DNA of 64,000 bases, taken from NCBI GenBank assembly GCA_937896235.1, contig CALBMX010000109.1:1-64000 (forward strand), given 5' to 3'. Under the pieces are notes generated by a model. It was not told the origin of the DNA, searched no databases, and worked only from the letters and a program-made list of their open reading frames with translations. Of the stretch, positions 42,561 to 51,286 are shown piece by piece (within the stretch, counting starts at the first letter, position 1; each line of letters begins with the position of its first letter). Source of the DNA: an uncultured bacterium (GTDB lineage Bacteria > Planctomycetota > UBA1135 > GCA-002686595). The position numbers were made by a program, and so were the translations under genes.

Positions 42561-43873
42561 GAGTTCTGCTTGCGGGTGTTCTCCCGCGGATAGGTAAGGA
42601 GGAGAATGATCAGGCAGGCAATGGACGCGTACATCGGGTAGCTAAACAACTCGGTATAAGACAGCACGCCATCCGTTGTAGCCCAGCGCGTAGCCGCTGT
42701 CGCGATCAGAGAGCCAACGATGATGCCGACCCCCACGATGACAAGGTTGAAGAGTCCCTGGGCACTCGCGCGCACATCACCTGTCGTATTTTCGTCGACA
42801 ATCATGAACGCCACGAAGATGAAGCAACCGAAGCACAACCCGTGTAGCGCGAGGCCAAACATCAGGCCGGCTGGGCCAACGAGTTCGAAGTTCCCGAAGA
42901 GCCACATGCGAAGCGCATAAGCGATGAGGCCAATGGCTAGGAGCGAGCGCCGGGACATCGACTTCGCAAGGAATGGAATCGCAGCGAGCACGAGAATCTC
43001 GGACATCTGGCCTATGGTCATCAGTCCTCCGCCTCCGACTCCAAACAGCTTGTTGAGGAAGGCGACAAAGCCCTCTGCACCCACCTGGATGCCGCCAAGG
43101 AATGACGCCGTGTGTACAAAATAGAATTGGTGAATGCACGAGACCGGAATAGCCAGAAGGAATAGGATCAGCAGGGGCTTGCGCTTGATCTCACCAAGGG
43201 CCTCGAACGTTGCGTTCTTACTTTCACCCTTACTCGGAGGCGTCTTTGGGAGTGTTAGGCAGAAGAATGCCATGACTAGCCCGAGGCCTGCGGCGAACTT
43301 GAACGCGTCGGTCATACCAGCGTTCTGTGCGGCTGTCACCACTTCGGCAGCACCCTCTGGCGTATGTTGGAAGAACAGCCATTGGGCCATGGTAATGCCG
43401 GCGAAGATCCACCCGACTGTCCCCCACAGGCGGACCTTCCCGAAGTCCCGATCGCGATCGGGTAGATGGTGTAAGGCGAGGGAGTTGGTGAGAGAGAGTG
43501 TTGGCGCGTAGATCAATCCGTACACAAGGGACATCCCAACGAAAACCTCGAATCGCTCTGTCGACGCCAGGAACCAGACGAGTACAGCGCCGCCAAAGTG
43601 ACTCGCTGCAAGGACCCGCTCGGTGTTGAAGTGCCGGTCAGCTAGCTGCCCCGCTAAGAATGGGCCGATGACTGCACCAATAGCACCTGATGCCAAAATC
43701 ACGCCGCACTGATCGGCCGTGAAGTGGCGGTGGCCCATCAAGAACGGATAGAGCAGCGGCAGCCAGGCGCCCCAAATCGCGTACTGCAAGAACATCATGA
43801 GCGACAACTTGAAGCCCAATGCCGGTAAGAGGGGCGCGGCGGTGGTTGGCATTGCGGATTTCGACATGCTCAT
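42557..43873 (-). CDS. NupG-like MFS transporter
   Basis: 438 residues with twelve membrane helices. The first helix carries LQYAIWGAWLPLLYPFL, and the segments FLAGQLADRHF and RDFGKVRLWGTVGWIFAG are typical of the nucleoside:H+ symporter (NupG/XapB) family, as found in many PVC genomes where the substrate is probably a sugar or nucleoside. It starts seven bases after the DUF1080 gene and overlaps the oxidoreductase gene. Inner-membrane uptake of the pathway substrate is the likely job. Confidence 0.88.
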   Translation of the reverse strand: MSMSKSAMPTTAAPLLPALGFKLSLMMFLQYAIWGAWLPLLYPFLMGHRHFTADQCGVILASGAIGAVIGPFLAGQLADRHFNTERVLAASHFGGAVLVWFLASTERFEVFVGMSLVYGLIYAPTLSLTNSLALHHLPDRDRDFGKVRLWGTVGWIFAGITMAQWLFFQHTPEGAAEVVTAAQNAGMTDAFKFAAGLGLVMAFFCLTLPKTPPSKGESKNATFEALGEIKRKPLLILFLLAIPVSCIHQFYFVHTASFLGGIQVGAEGFVAFLNKLFGVGGGGLMTIGQMSEILVLAAIPFLAKSMSRRSLLAIGLIAYALRMWLFGNFELVGPAGLMFGLALHGLCFGCFIFVAFMIVDENTTGDVRASAQGLFNLVIVGVGIIVGSLIATAATRWATTDGVLSYTELFSYPMYASIACLIILLLTYPRENTRKQNS

Positions 43874-43880
43874 AATTTAG

Positions 43881-46364
43881 TTAGAAGCTCCTCACTTCGA
43901 GGCTGGCAACGGTGAGCTCGGTACCGGGAGTGATTTGGGGATACAGCCGGAAGTAACCCGGCGCGAGCGGACCGTCGGTTGTGAACCTATTGACAAGGAC
44001 CCGATTCAAGTGAACCTCCACGTTCGTCCCGGTTCCCGTTGGCCGGCAAACGACGTTTAGGTCGAAGGGGATGCCAGCCTGAATATATTGCGTCGTGATC
44101 GGTGCGAGGCCAGCGAAGCTGCCGGTACGAGAATCACTCGGCCCGCTGTGATCGAGTATCAGGCGCACGCCGCCTTCCGTAGCTTCGGGGCTTGGCAAGA
44201 ACATATCGAGCGCGGCAGAGCCTCCGTCCGAGAGGGTCAGGTTGCCCCTAAGTTCGAATGAACCAGTTGCTTCCGTGACGGCGTCGATTGCAGTCCAGCC
44301 CTCGCTATCGACTACGGCCTCGCCTTCATCTAAGACCTTCACGCGAATGTCCCCCATCGCCACCGTTCCAGCCGTAGCTTGGAAGCGAAGCGGGCCGCGT
44401 GCGACTTCAGTCTGGCTGACCGCACCCCCGGTCACGCCGTCACATTCGGCAGACCCGATGACCATCACGCCATCCACGGTAATATTTTCGAAGCGGGCAC
44501 TCTCCGTCTTGTTGCCATCAGCATCAAAACGTGGTGCATAGAAATGGCCTTCCACCTTATGCCACTGTCCCGGGCCTCGGTACCCCTTAGCTCGGGGGCT
44601 CTTCGAGCCGACCACTCCGCAACATTGGTCCGCATCGTCAACCAGTTGCAGCTCGTAGCGATCCATAAGGTAGAGGCCCGAATCCCCACCTTCAGGCAAC
44701 ATGAAGTTGAAGCGGAAAGCGATGTCCCCGAACTCCGCGTGGGAGCGGAAGTCCTGAACATTCTCGCCGCTGTTTACCAACGCGCTATTTCCTTGAGTTA
44801 CCAGAAACTTCGAGGGATCCTTTGGGTCAAGGGACGCAGCGACAAGCTCCCAACCTTGTGCATCAAACGCGGCGAATGGATCGCCCCAGGTCATGGTCAG
44901 CCAACCGTCCTCTTCGGACTCGCGCGCGCCCGGCGGCTCCACCAGCTTGGCCACCATTTCGAGAGTAAGCGGACCCGATGGCATCTGGTTGATGGTGTAG
45001 TCAAACTCGTCATGCAGCAGCCCGATGCCGGGCAGACTTACACGCATACAACGACCAGCCTTGATGCCGGGAATCACCACATTTAGGGTCAAACCATCTT
45101 CGGAAAGAGTCGCCGCTGAGGCCTCCATTTCCAGATTCCGAACCTCGGGGGAGCCATAGTCCCACCACCAGTTGTAATCGTAGCTGCGAATTTTAATTGA
45201 CGCGGGATCGGGCGCGACTGCGAGCGGAAGCGTGAAGCCCAACTCGAATCCACCATCGGTCAGATGGATCGTTTTGTACTCCAAAGGGGTCTCCCCGGTC
45301 CAGCGTACACGCGCGATTCCTGAGCCGGGAGCAAGCCCACCCCACCCGCGATTGGTCATGCCTCCAAACAGAGTGCCGTCGGGTGCGAACGCAACCCGAA
45401 ACGTGCTGCCGATCTGCTGCCGGAACAGAACAACCGCACCCTGGAGTTGGCCTTGCACCTCTTCCAGCAAGGTCCGAAAGACAAGTCCATTTGTCAGCTC
45501 CGCTACAAAAAGCTGGTCCGCAAAGGGGCCGAATGCACCGCCGGTTTGATCGGGCACCATGTTGCCCGTCGAGCGCGAGTATTCGTAGGGAATCCAAACA
45601 GCCGGAGGCGTGCGCTCCGTCGAGGGCGGCAGCATACTGCTCGGCACCTCTTCGCCGTTGCCATACTCCGGGGTCCATCGCAAGCTCGCGGGGTGGCTAA
45701 AGAATTCTCCGCCCTGCACATGAAACATGCCGCATGCGGGTAACCAGTCACCTTGGTTATCGGTGTACAGCAAGTTGCCCTTCGCATCAAAGCCCATTCC
45801 CGCCGGCCCCCGCGCGCCACTAGAAAAAGGCGTCACGTCCCCATCTGGCGCAATCTTTAGGAGCCAGCCTCGGTAGGGCTCAACGCTCAGGCCGTGCCAC
45901 CACTCTGGCGACCAGAAGCCGACGTTGGTACCCATGTAGAAGTTTCCCTCGTCGTCGATGGGCAAGCCGAAGGCGAACTCGTGGTAGTTGCCACTCATTC
46001 CCCAGTCTTGGGTGATCGTGCGAATGCGATCGCAAACGTTGTCCCCGTCGACGTCGATCAGCTCCGAGAGCTCGCCCCGCTGCGCGAGGTAAATTCGGTC
46101 GTCGCGCACAGTCAGACCCAACCCCTCGTGCAACCCTTCCGCAAAGATATGGAACTTGGCGTCGGCGGGGTCAGCGGCCATGGCATTGTCAATCCACCAG
46201 ACGCGGCCGCGGCGTGTGCTAACAAGCATCGTTCCGTCGGACATGAACGCCATGCCTCCGATCTCGAGCTCCTCTCCCGCGGGCGGAGTCAGGTAGTCAA
46301 CGGAGTAGTAAGTGGCCTCGTCTTGAAGAGGCGCGGCCAAAAGTAGTGCGGCGAGAAACAACAT
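43881..46364 (-). CDS. Exported beta-propeller/DUF1080 fusion protein
   Basis: 827 residues with a short signal peptide. Residues about 20-370 form a PVC-type propeller (GGMAFMSDGTMLVSTRRGRVWWID, AGMGFDAKGNLLYTDNQGDW, FRVAFAPDGTLFGGM), as in the membrane-bound dehydrogenase-like proteins. Residues about 490-690 match DUF1080, a jelly-roll fold now tied to 3-keto-glycoside hydrolysis (HAEFGDIAFRFNFMLPEGGDSGLYL, YELQLVD, GPGQWHKVEGHF). A second, weaker concanavalin-like domain ends the protein. ATG overlaps the cytochrome stop (TAATG). A periplasmic carbohydrate role is inferred. Confidence 0.8.
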   Translation of the reverse strand: MLFLAALLLAAPLQDEATYYSVDYLTPPAGEELEIGGMAFMSDGTMLVSTRRGRVWWIDNAMAADPADAKFHIFAEGLHEGLGLTVRDDRIYLAQRGELSELIDVDGDNVCDRIRTITQDWGMSGNYHEFAFGLPIDDEGNFYMGTNVGFWSPEWWHGLSVEPYRGWLLKIAPDGDVTPFSSGARGPAGMGFDAKGNLLYTDNQGDWLPACGMFHVQGGEFFSHPASLRWTPEYGNGEEVPSSMLPPSTERTPPAVWIPYEYSRSTGNMVPDQTGGAFGPFADQLFVAELTNGLVFRTLLEEVQGQLQGAVVLFRQQIGSTFRVAFAPDGTLFGGMTNRGWGGLAPGSGIARVRWTGETPLEYKTIHLTDGGFELGFTLPLAVAPDPASIKIRSYDYNWWWDYGSPEVRNLEMEASAATLSEDGLTLNVVIPGIKAGRCMRVSLPGIGLLHDEFDYTINQMPSGPLTLEMVAKLVEPPGARESEEDGWLTMTWGDPFAAFDAQGWELVAASLDPKDPSKFLVTQGNSALVNSGENVQDFRSHAEFGDIAFRFNFMLPEGGDSGLYLMDRYELQLVDDADQCCGVVGSKSPRAKGYRGPGQWHKVEGHFYAPRFDADGNKTESARFENITVDGVMVIGSAECDGVTGGAVSQTEVARGPLRFQATAGTVAMGDIRVKVLDEGEAVVDSEGWTAIDAVTEATGSFELRGNLTLSDGGSAALDMFLPSPEATEGGVRLILDHSGPSDSRTGSFAGLAPITTQYIQAGIPFDLNVVCRPTGTGTNVEVHLNRVLVNRFTTDGPLAPGYFRLYPQITPGTELTVASLEVRSF

Positions 46365-47497
46365 TAGAGCGCCCCCTTAAAAGCGGCAAGGTTTTCAGGA
46401 GTTGGCTCTAGGCCAAATAACGTGTCGATCGTGACTGTCAGCGAGGAGGTTGCCCCACTTGTTTTTGTGAAGATAATCGTCGCCCCTTTGGAGTCACCCC
46501 GGTAGAGAGTAGCTTCGCTTGGCGTCCCCGTTTCCAAGGTTTCCGCAGTGCCGGCGGCGTAGGAGGTCGGCATGTAGAGAGGTGGATCCGTCCCCTCCCC
46601 TGAGATTTCGAAGTGCCGGCGAAAGCCGGTCCATCCTCCGAAGCTGACCGCTTCGGAAGACTCCCGAACCGTGGCGACCCTCTTTTGCCCTAAGAGGAGG
46701 TCGTAATCAACGAGCGCCTTCCCATTCGCGATCTCCGTTGCCACAAGCTTCAAAGCGATGGGCTCATCCGAGCTGCCGGGGCTGGCGGCTACCCACTCGA
46801 CGTGCCTACGCTCACCGGCGGGGATAAAGATTGCGCGACCTAGTGGCGAGAGCGTATCTCCACCACGATTCTCCCAATCGCGGCGATCGACAAATCCGCC
46901 TTGGCGCACGGCGAGCAGCCGCATGTTGCTCCTGTCGTATTGAAAACTGAGCCCGTCGAGGCCACCTACAAGTAGCCCGCGCGGTGTCATGGAATCCCCT
47001 TCCGTGACCGGGGGGAAGCTCCCCCTTACCACTAGCGGTTTCTCTTTCACGGTCATGACGGTCGATCCCGGGGTAACCACTACGGGCTCGGGCCCTAGGC
47101 CGATAACGTGCTCGACGACCGCATACCGTTCGGCCTCGCTGAGCACCTCTCGAAACCCGGGCATAGGCGTACCACCGATGCCACTCGACACCGTGCGGAA
47201 AAGAGCCTCGGTCGTATTGCCAAAGGAGAATGCGCCTTGCACAAAACTGCGAGCAGGCTTGTCAAATACGACAAGCCCCTGCCCGTCACCAGCCTCGCCG
47301 TGACACAGGGCGCAGTGCTGCGAGAACACTTCGGGGCCCGTCAGCTCAACTCTGGGTGCAACCGCGACTTCAGGGATTACCGAAGCGGCCTGCGGGGGAG
47401 TGCCCGAAGGCTCGATAGGGCTCTCGCCACAACTCGCTGCAGAAATGGCCAAGACGCCTAGAAGTGCGGAACGGTAGAGCATGTTCGGTGGCGGCAT
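46364..47497 (-). CDS. Cytochrome c lipoprotein with extra domain
   Basis: About 377 residues from the ATG at 47497 (47482 also possible); the signal ends in a lipobox (ISAASC). One class I cytochrome c domain follows at about 50-130: heme motif CALCHGEAGDGQG and a distal Met in GGTPMPGFRE. The remaining 240 residues are beta-rich without a motif I know. It leads the four-gene operon and is probably the electron acceptor or carrier for an oxidation step outside the inner membrane. Confidence 0.8.
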   Translation of the reverse strand: MPPPNMLYRSALLGVLAISAASCGESPIEPSGTPPQAASVIPEVAVAPRVELTGPEVFSQHCALCHGEAGDGQGLVVFDKPARSFVQGAFSFGNTTEALFRTVSSGIGGTPMPGFREVLSEAERYAVVEHVIGLGPEPVVVTPGSTVMTVKEKPLVVRGSFPPVTEGDSMTPRGLLVGGLDGLSFQYDRSNMRLLAVRQGGFVDRRDWENRGGDTLSPLGRAIFIPAGERRHVEWVAASPGSSDEPIALKLVATEIANGKALVDYDLLLGQKRVATVRESSEAVSFGGWTGFRRHFEISGEGTDPPLYMPTSYAAGTAETLETGTPSEATLYRGDSKGATIIFTKTSGATSSLTVTIDTLFGLEPTPENLAAFKGAL

Positions 47498-47710
47498 AGA
47501 CGCGCGGGGAGGGGGTGATTTCGCAGAGTGAGGAGAGCCAGCACCATAACCTCTGGGAGCCCGAAACGGAAATGCAGTATCGCACTCCGAAGTACGGCTC
47601 GGCCTACGAAAGTGCCGCATGACCCAGAGGGGAGAGTCCTCCCCCCTGCGGATCGCGCGGCACTCCTGAGAAACCGGAGGTGACGTTGAAACACGCCACC
47701 GTTGGCGCCG

Positions 47711-49198
47711 TTACAGGTCCTTGAACTCGGTCACCATGTCCTCGAGAGCCTGCTTTGCATCCCCGAAGTACATCAGGCAATTGGGACGCTCAAAAAGAGG
47801 GTTCTTGATACCTGCATATCCTGGAGACAGCGAGCGCTTGATCACGACCACGGTCTGGGCCTCCCAAACATTGAGCACTGGCATTCCAGCGATCGGCGAG
47901 GTCGGGTTGTCGTAGGCCTCGGGGTTACAGACGTCATTGGCGCCAAGGACGATCGCGATGTCGGCATTTTTGAACTCGCCATTAATTTGGTCGAGGTCGA
48001 AGAGCTGGTCGTAATCGACGTCGGCTTCAGCCAAGAGCACGTTCATATGCCCGGGCATCCGGCCAGCGACGGGGTGGATACCGTAAGACACATCGATGCC
48101 TTTCTTCTCCAGTAGGTCCCCCAACTCGCGGCACTTGTGCTGCGCTTGGGCGACGGCAAGTCCGTAGCCAGGAACGATAATCACTCTCGAGGCGGCCTCT
48201 AGAAGCGGTGCAAGCTCCTCGGCTGATGTCGAGGTCACACCTGTGTATTCCGTATCGCCCTTCTCCCCACTCTCTTCGCCAAACTTGGCAAACAGCACGT
48301 TGGAGAGACTGCGGTTCATCGCCTTGCACATGATCTGGGTCAGGATCAGACCCGCTGCGCCAACCAACATACCCGCAACGATCAGCAGGTTGTTATGCAG
48401 GATGAAACCCGTCATCGCGGCAGCAATGCCCGAGTAGGAGTTCAAGAGCGAGATCACCACGGGCATGTCCGCGCCTCCGATGGGCACGACCAGTCCAACG
48501 CCTAGGAGCAGGGCGACAGCGGTCAAGAGCAAGAACGCCGGGGTGGACATGGTGCCAGCGGCAAGAAATCCACCAAAGACAACCAGTCCAACAGCGGCCA
48601 GGGCTAGCACGATGTTGAAGGCCGGGGTGCCGACGGGCCCGAAGCGGTTCTTCCGCATCTTGCCGGAGAGTTTAGCGTAGGCGACAAGGCTACCGGTCAG
48701 CGTGACCGAACCGATCAAGATCGACAGTCCAATGGAGAGCGAGATGTCGCCGCCCTTGAAGGCGGCCAGCGTCTCGTTCGCGCCAATGGAGTCCGCGCCG
48801 CTGCCGAAGGCTACCACGGTGGCGAGCGCAACGAACAGGGAAGAGGCTCCGCCCATGCCATTGAAGAATGCCACCAGCTCGGGCATCTCGGTCATCTCGA
48901 CCTTCTTGGCTAGGAAGATGCCGATTAGGCCGCCGACCACAAGGCCGCCGATCATCCAAGGTAGCGAGGCCTTGATCGCCTCGAGTCCGTCCCCGTGAAC
49001 TTGGCCCTTGAAGGCGACCAGGTAGACGGTCATCAGAACGGCCACGAGCATAGCGATCGATGCCATGCGGTTACCGGCCCGTGCGGTCTTCACCTTGGTC
49101 AGCTTCTTAAGTCCCGTGACAAAGAAGAACGCCGAGACCATGTAGACAACTTGCTCGATGAGGGTTGCGTCGAGGGCTGCGAGTGTTGGTGTGAACAT
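47711..49198 (-). CDS. pntB: NAD(P) transhydrogenase subunit beta
   Basis: PntB, 495 residues: about nine membrane helices (domain II) followed by the soluble NADP-binding domain III, which has VIIVPGYGLAVAQAQHK, HPVAGRMPGHMNVLLAEADV and the IVLGANDVCNPEA motif. With PntA it moves protons across the inner membrane to drive NADPH formation from NADH. ATG overlaps the pntA2 stop by one base (TAATG). Last gene of the operon. Confidence 0.96.
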   Translation of the reverse strand: MFTPTLAALDATLIEQVVYMVSAFFFVTGLKKLTKVKTARAGNRMASIAMLVAVLMTVYLVAFKGQVHGDGLEAIKASLPWMIGGLVVGGLIGIFLAKKVEMTEMPELVAFFNGMGGASSLFVALATVVAFGSGADSIGANETLAAFKGGDISLSIGLSILIGSVTLTGSLVAYAKLSGKMRKNRFGPVGTPAFNIVLALAAVGLVVFGGFLAAGTMSTPAFLLLTAVALLLGVGLVVPIGGADMPVVISLLNSYSGIAAAMTGFILHNNLLIVAGMLVGAAGLILTQIMCKAMNRSLSNVLFAKFGEESGEKGDTEYTGVTSTSAEELAPLLEAASRVIIVPGYGLAVAQAQHKCRELGDLLEKKGIDVSYGIHPVAGRMPGHMNVLLAEADVDYDQLFDLDQINGEFKNADIAIVLGANDVCNPEAYDNPTSPIAGMPVLNVWEAQTVVVIKRSLSPGYAGIKNPLFERPNCLMYFGDAKQALEDMVTEFKDL

Positions 49199-49554
49199 TA
49201 CTTAACCCCCTTCTTCTTCGAACCGAACATCGCCAGCATGCGGTCGGTGACCATGAAGCCGCCAACCACGTTGACCGTCGCTAGGACAATCGCCAGAAAA
49301 CCCAGCACCTGGGCAATCGAGCTCACGTCGGAAAAGACGCAATAGAGCGCTCCGACGAGCGTGATTCCGGAAATCGCATTCGCCCCGCTCATCAGAGGAG
49401 TGTGTAGGGTCGGCGGTACTTTCGAGATGATCTCAAGTCCTGTAAAGGACGCCAAGATCAGGATCCAAAGGCCGATCAAGTAGAACGGCAGGGTGCCCGA
49501 CGAGGCGCTGGCCTCGCTCGTTTCCAGGGCTGCAATCCATAGGTTCATATTCAT
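49198..49554 (-). CDS. pntAB: NAD(P) transhydrogenase subunit alpha 2 (membrane part)
   Basis: 118 residues with three to four membrane helices, equal to the C-terminal membrane part of E. coli PntA. Motifs GLEIISKVPPTLHTPLMSGANAISG and NVVGGFMVTDRMLAMF are typical. The split of alpha into two chains is normal in many bacteria, for example Rhodospirillum. Four-base overlap with the upstream alpha-1 gene. Confidence 0.95.
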   Translation of the reverse strand: MNMNLWIAALETSEASASSGTLPFYLIGLWILILASFTGLEIISKVPPTLHTPLMSGANAISGITLVGALYCVFSDVSSIAQVLGFLAIVLATVNVVGGFMVTDRMLAMFGSKKKGVK

Positions 49555-50699
49555 GACTTGGCTCCTTCGGTTCCGAAGAGTGCCTTGGCGCGGTCGTGCT
49601 TGACCTCACCTTCGTGGGTCAACAGGCAACCGGCGAGGCACTCATCCTCGAGCTTGTCCACAAGGTTGCCCTCGTCGATCATTAGGTTGACGAGGTTCAA
49701 AACGTTCTTCGAGTAGAGCTCGGAAGCGTGCACCGGCATGGTGGCCGGTAGGTTGGTCAAGCCGATGATCGTGACGCCGTGCTTGGAGACGATCTGACCC
49801 GGTTCGGTCAAGGCGCAGTTGCCACCGGCTTCGGCGGCCAGGTCGACAATCACAGCGCCGGCGGGCATGGACTTCACCATCTCTTCCGAGACGAGCTTGG
49901 GTGCCGGGCGGCCGGGGACCAAAGCCGTAGTGATTACGATGTCGGCCTCGGCCACGCGCTTGGCGACCTCGATGCGCTGCTGCGCAAGGAACTCGGGCGT
50001 AACTTCCTTTGCGTAGCCATGCTCGTCCTCCATGTCCTCCATTCCAGGAACGTCGATAAACTTCGCGCCCAGAGACTCGATCTGCTCCTTAGCGGCCAAG
50101 CGAATATCAGTGGCTTCGACTTTGCACCCGAGCCGCTTTGCCGTCGCGATAGCTTGCAGGCCCGCAACGCCAGCACCAAAAACCACACACTTGGCGGGCG
50201 GCACGGTGCCGGCTGCCGTCATGAGTAGCGGGCAAAACTTCTCTAAGTACGAAGCGGCAAGCAGAACGGATTTGTAGCCCGAGACCGTCGCTTGCGAGGA
50301 CAGCACGTCCATCGACTGGGCACGCGAGATACGCGGGATCAGGTCCATCGCGTAACAGGTGATCTTGTGGTCTCGGTAGAACTCGATCAGCTCTTTTTCG
50401 TAAGCTGGAATCACGATAGAGAGAACTCGACCGCCGTCTTTCAGCTTGGCCGCCTCCTCTAAAGTGGGAGGTGACACCTTGACGACGAGGTCCGCGGCCG
50501 CCCAGCAGGATGGTTCAGCGTCCACAAGGACAGCACCCGCAGCTTGGTAATTCTCATCGGAAACACGAGCATTCTCGCCAGCGCCACGCTCGACCTGAAC
50601 GGTCAAACCTGCCTTTACAAAACGCTTCACACTGTCGGTAGAGGCTGCCACGCGGGTTTCGCCGTCGCGGGTCTCCTTGGGAACTAGAACCGTAGCCAT
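49551..50699 (-). CDS. pntAA: NAD(P) transhydrogenase subunit alpha 1 (soluble NAD-binding)
   Basis: 382 residues, domain I of the transhydrogenase, related to alanine dehydrogenase. Visible motifs: VPKETRDGETRVAASTDSVKRF at the start, RAQSMDVLSSQATVSGYKSVLLAA, the NAD loop VFGAGVAGLQAIATAKRLG, and TTALVPGRPAPKLV. First gene of pntAA-pntAB-pntB. An AT-rich stretch with an ATCAAA/TTTGAT inverted repeat (50741-50755) lies upstream and may hold the promoter. Confidence 0.96.
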   Translation of the reverse strand: MATVLVPKETRDGETRVAASTDSVKRFVKAGLTVQVERGAGENARVSDENYQAAGAVLVDAEPSCWAAADLVVKVSPPTLEEAAKLKDGGRVLSIVIPAYEKELIEFYRDHKITCYAMDLIPRISRAQSMDVLSSQATVSGYKSVLLAASYLEKFCPLLMTAAGTVPPAKCVVFGAGVAGLQAIATAKRLGCKVEATDIRLAAKEQIESLGAKFIDVPGMEDMEDEHGYAKEVTPEFLAQQRIEVAKRVAEADIVITTALVPGRPAPKLVSEEMVKSMPAGAVIVDLAAEAGGNCALTEPGQIVSKHGVTIIGLTNLPATMPVHASELYSKNVLNLVNLMIDEGNLVDKLEDECLAGCLLTHEGEVKHDRAKALFGTEGAKS

Positions 50700-50825
50700 C
50701 GAAACTCCATTAATAGGGTCATAAAGATAATTAGCAGACTATCAAATCCTTTGATGTATTCCAATGGACTTGCCAAACTGCGGAAGGGACCAGCAGCCCG
50801 CTCGCCCCCCCCCAGCTTCCCATAA

Positions 50826-51098
50826 ATGAAAGCGATAAACGACAACCAAGAACCACTCCGCATCCGACTGTCTGAAGAGCGGCGTGCGGGCCTCGAAAGA
50901 GACCTCTCCGCCATGCACGAAGACGCCTTTGACGAGCCCCTAACCCATTTCCGAGCCAGGGAGCTGGTGAACTTTTTCGTCAAACACTTGGGCCCGCCCG
51001 TCTACAACCAGGCGATCGCGGACGCCCGTGGATTCATGCTGGAGAAGCTCGAGGACCTTGATGTCGAGGTCTATGAACCCGACGGCGAGCTACGCTAG
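50826..51098 (+). CDS. DUF2164 family protein
   Basis: 90 residues, small and helical. The phrases IRLSEERRAGLERDLSAM, the acidic EPLTHFRARELVNFFVKHLGPPVYNQAIADAR and the closing LEDLDVEVYEPD match the DUF2164 pattern (l-x-F-i-x-x-i-G-P-x-x-Y-N-Q-A-i-x-D). Function unknown. Divergent from the pnt operon. Confidence 0.75.
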   Translation: MKAINDNQEPLRIRLSEERRAGLERDLSAMHEDAFDEPLTHFRARELVNFFVKHLGPPVYNQAIADARGFMLEKLEDLDVEVYEPDGELR

Positions 51099-51286
51099 CA
51101 ACCCTAGGATTTGGACCCTCCGTACCAGGGACACTTGAATTCGGAGTGGCCGAGCCCGCGTAGTTCGTTTTAGGGGCCGTTGGCCGGGCGGAACCGAGAA
51201 GCTACAACCCTCTGCGTCGAGATTGCCCTACCCTAGAAGCGCCCGCTTCCTTAATAGTAAGGATCTCACTCCAACGCCAGCCGCCC

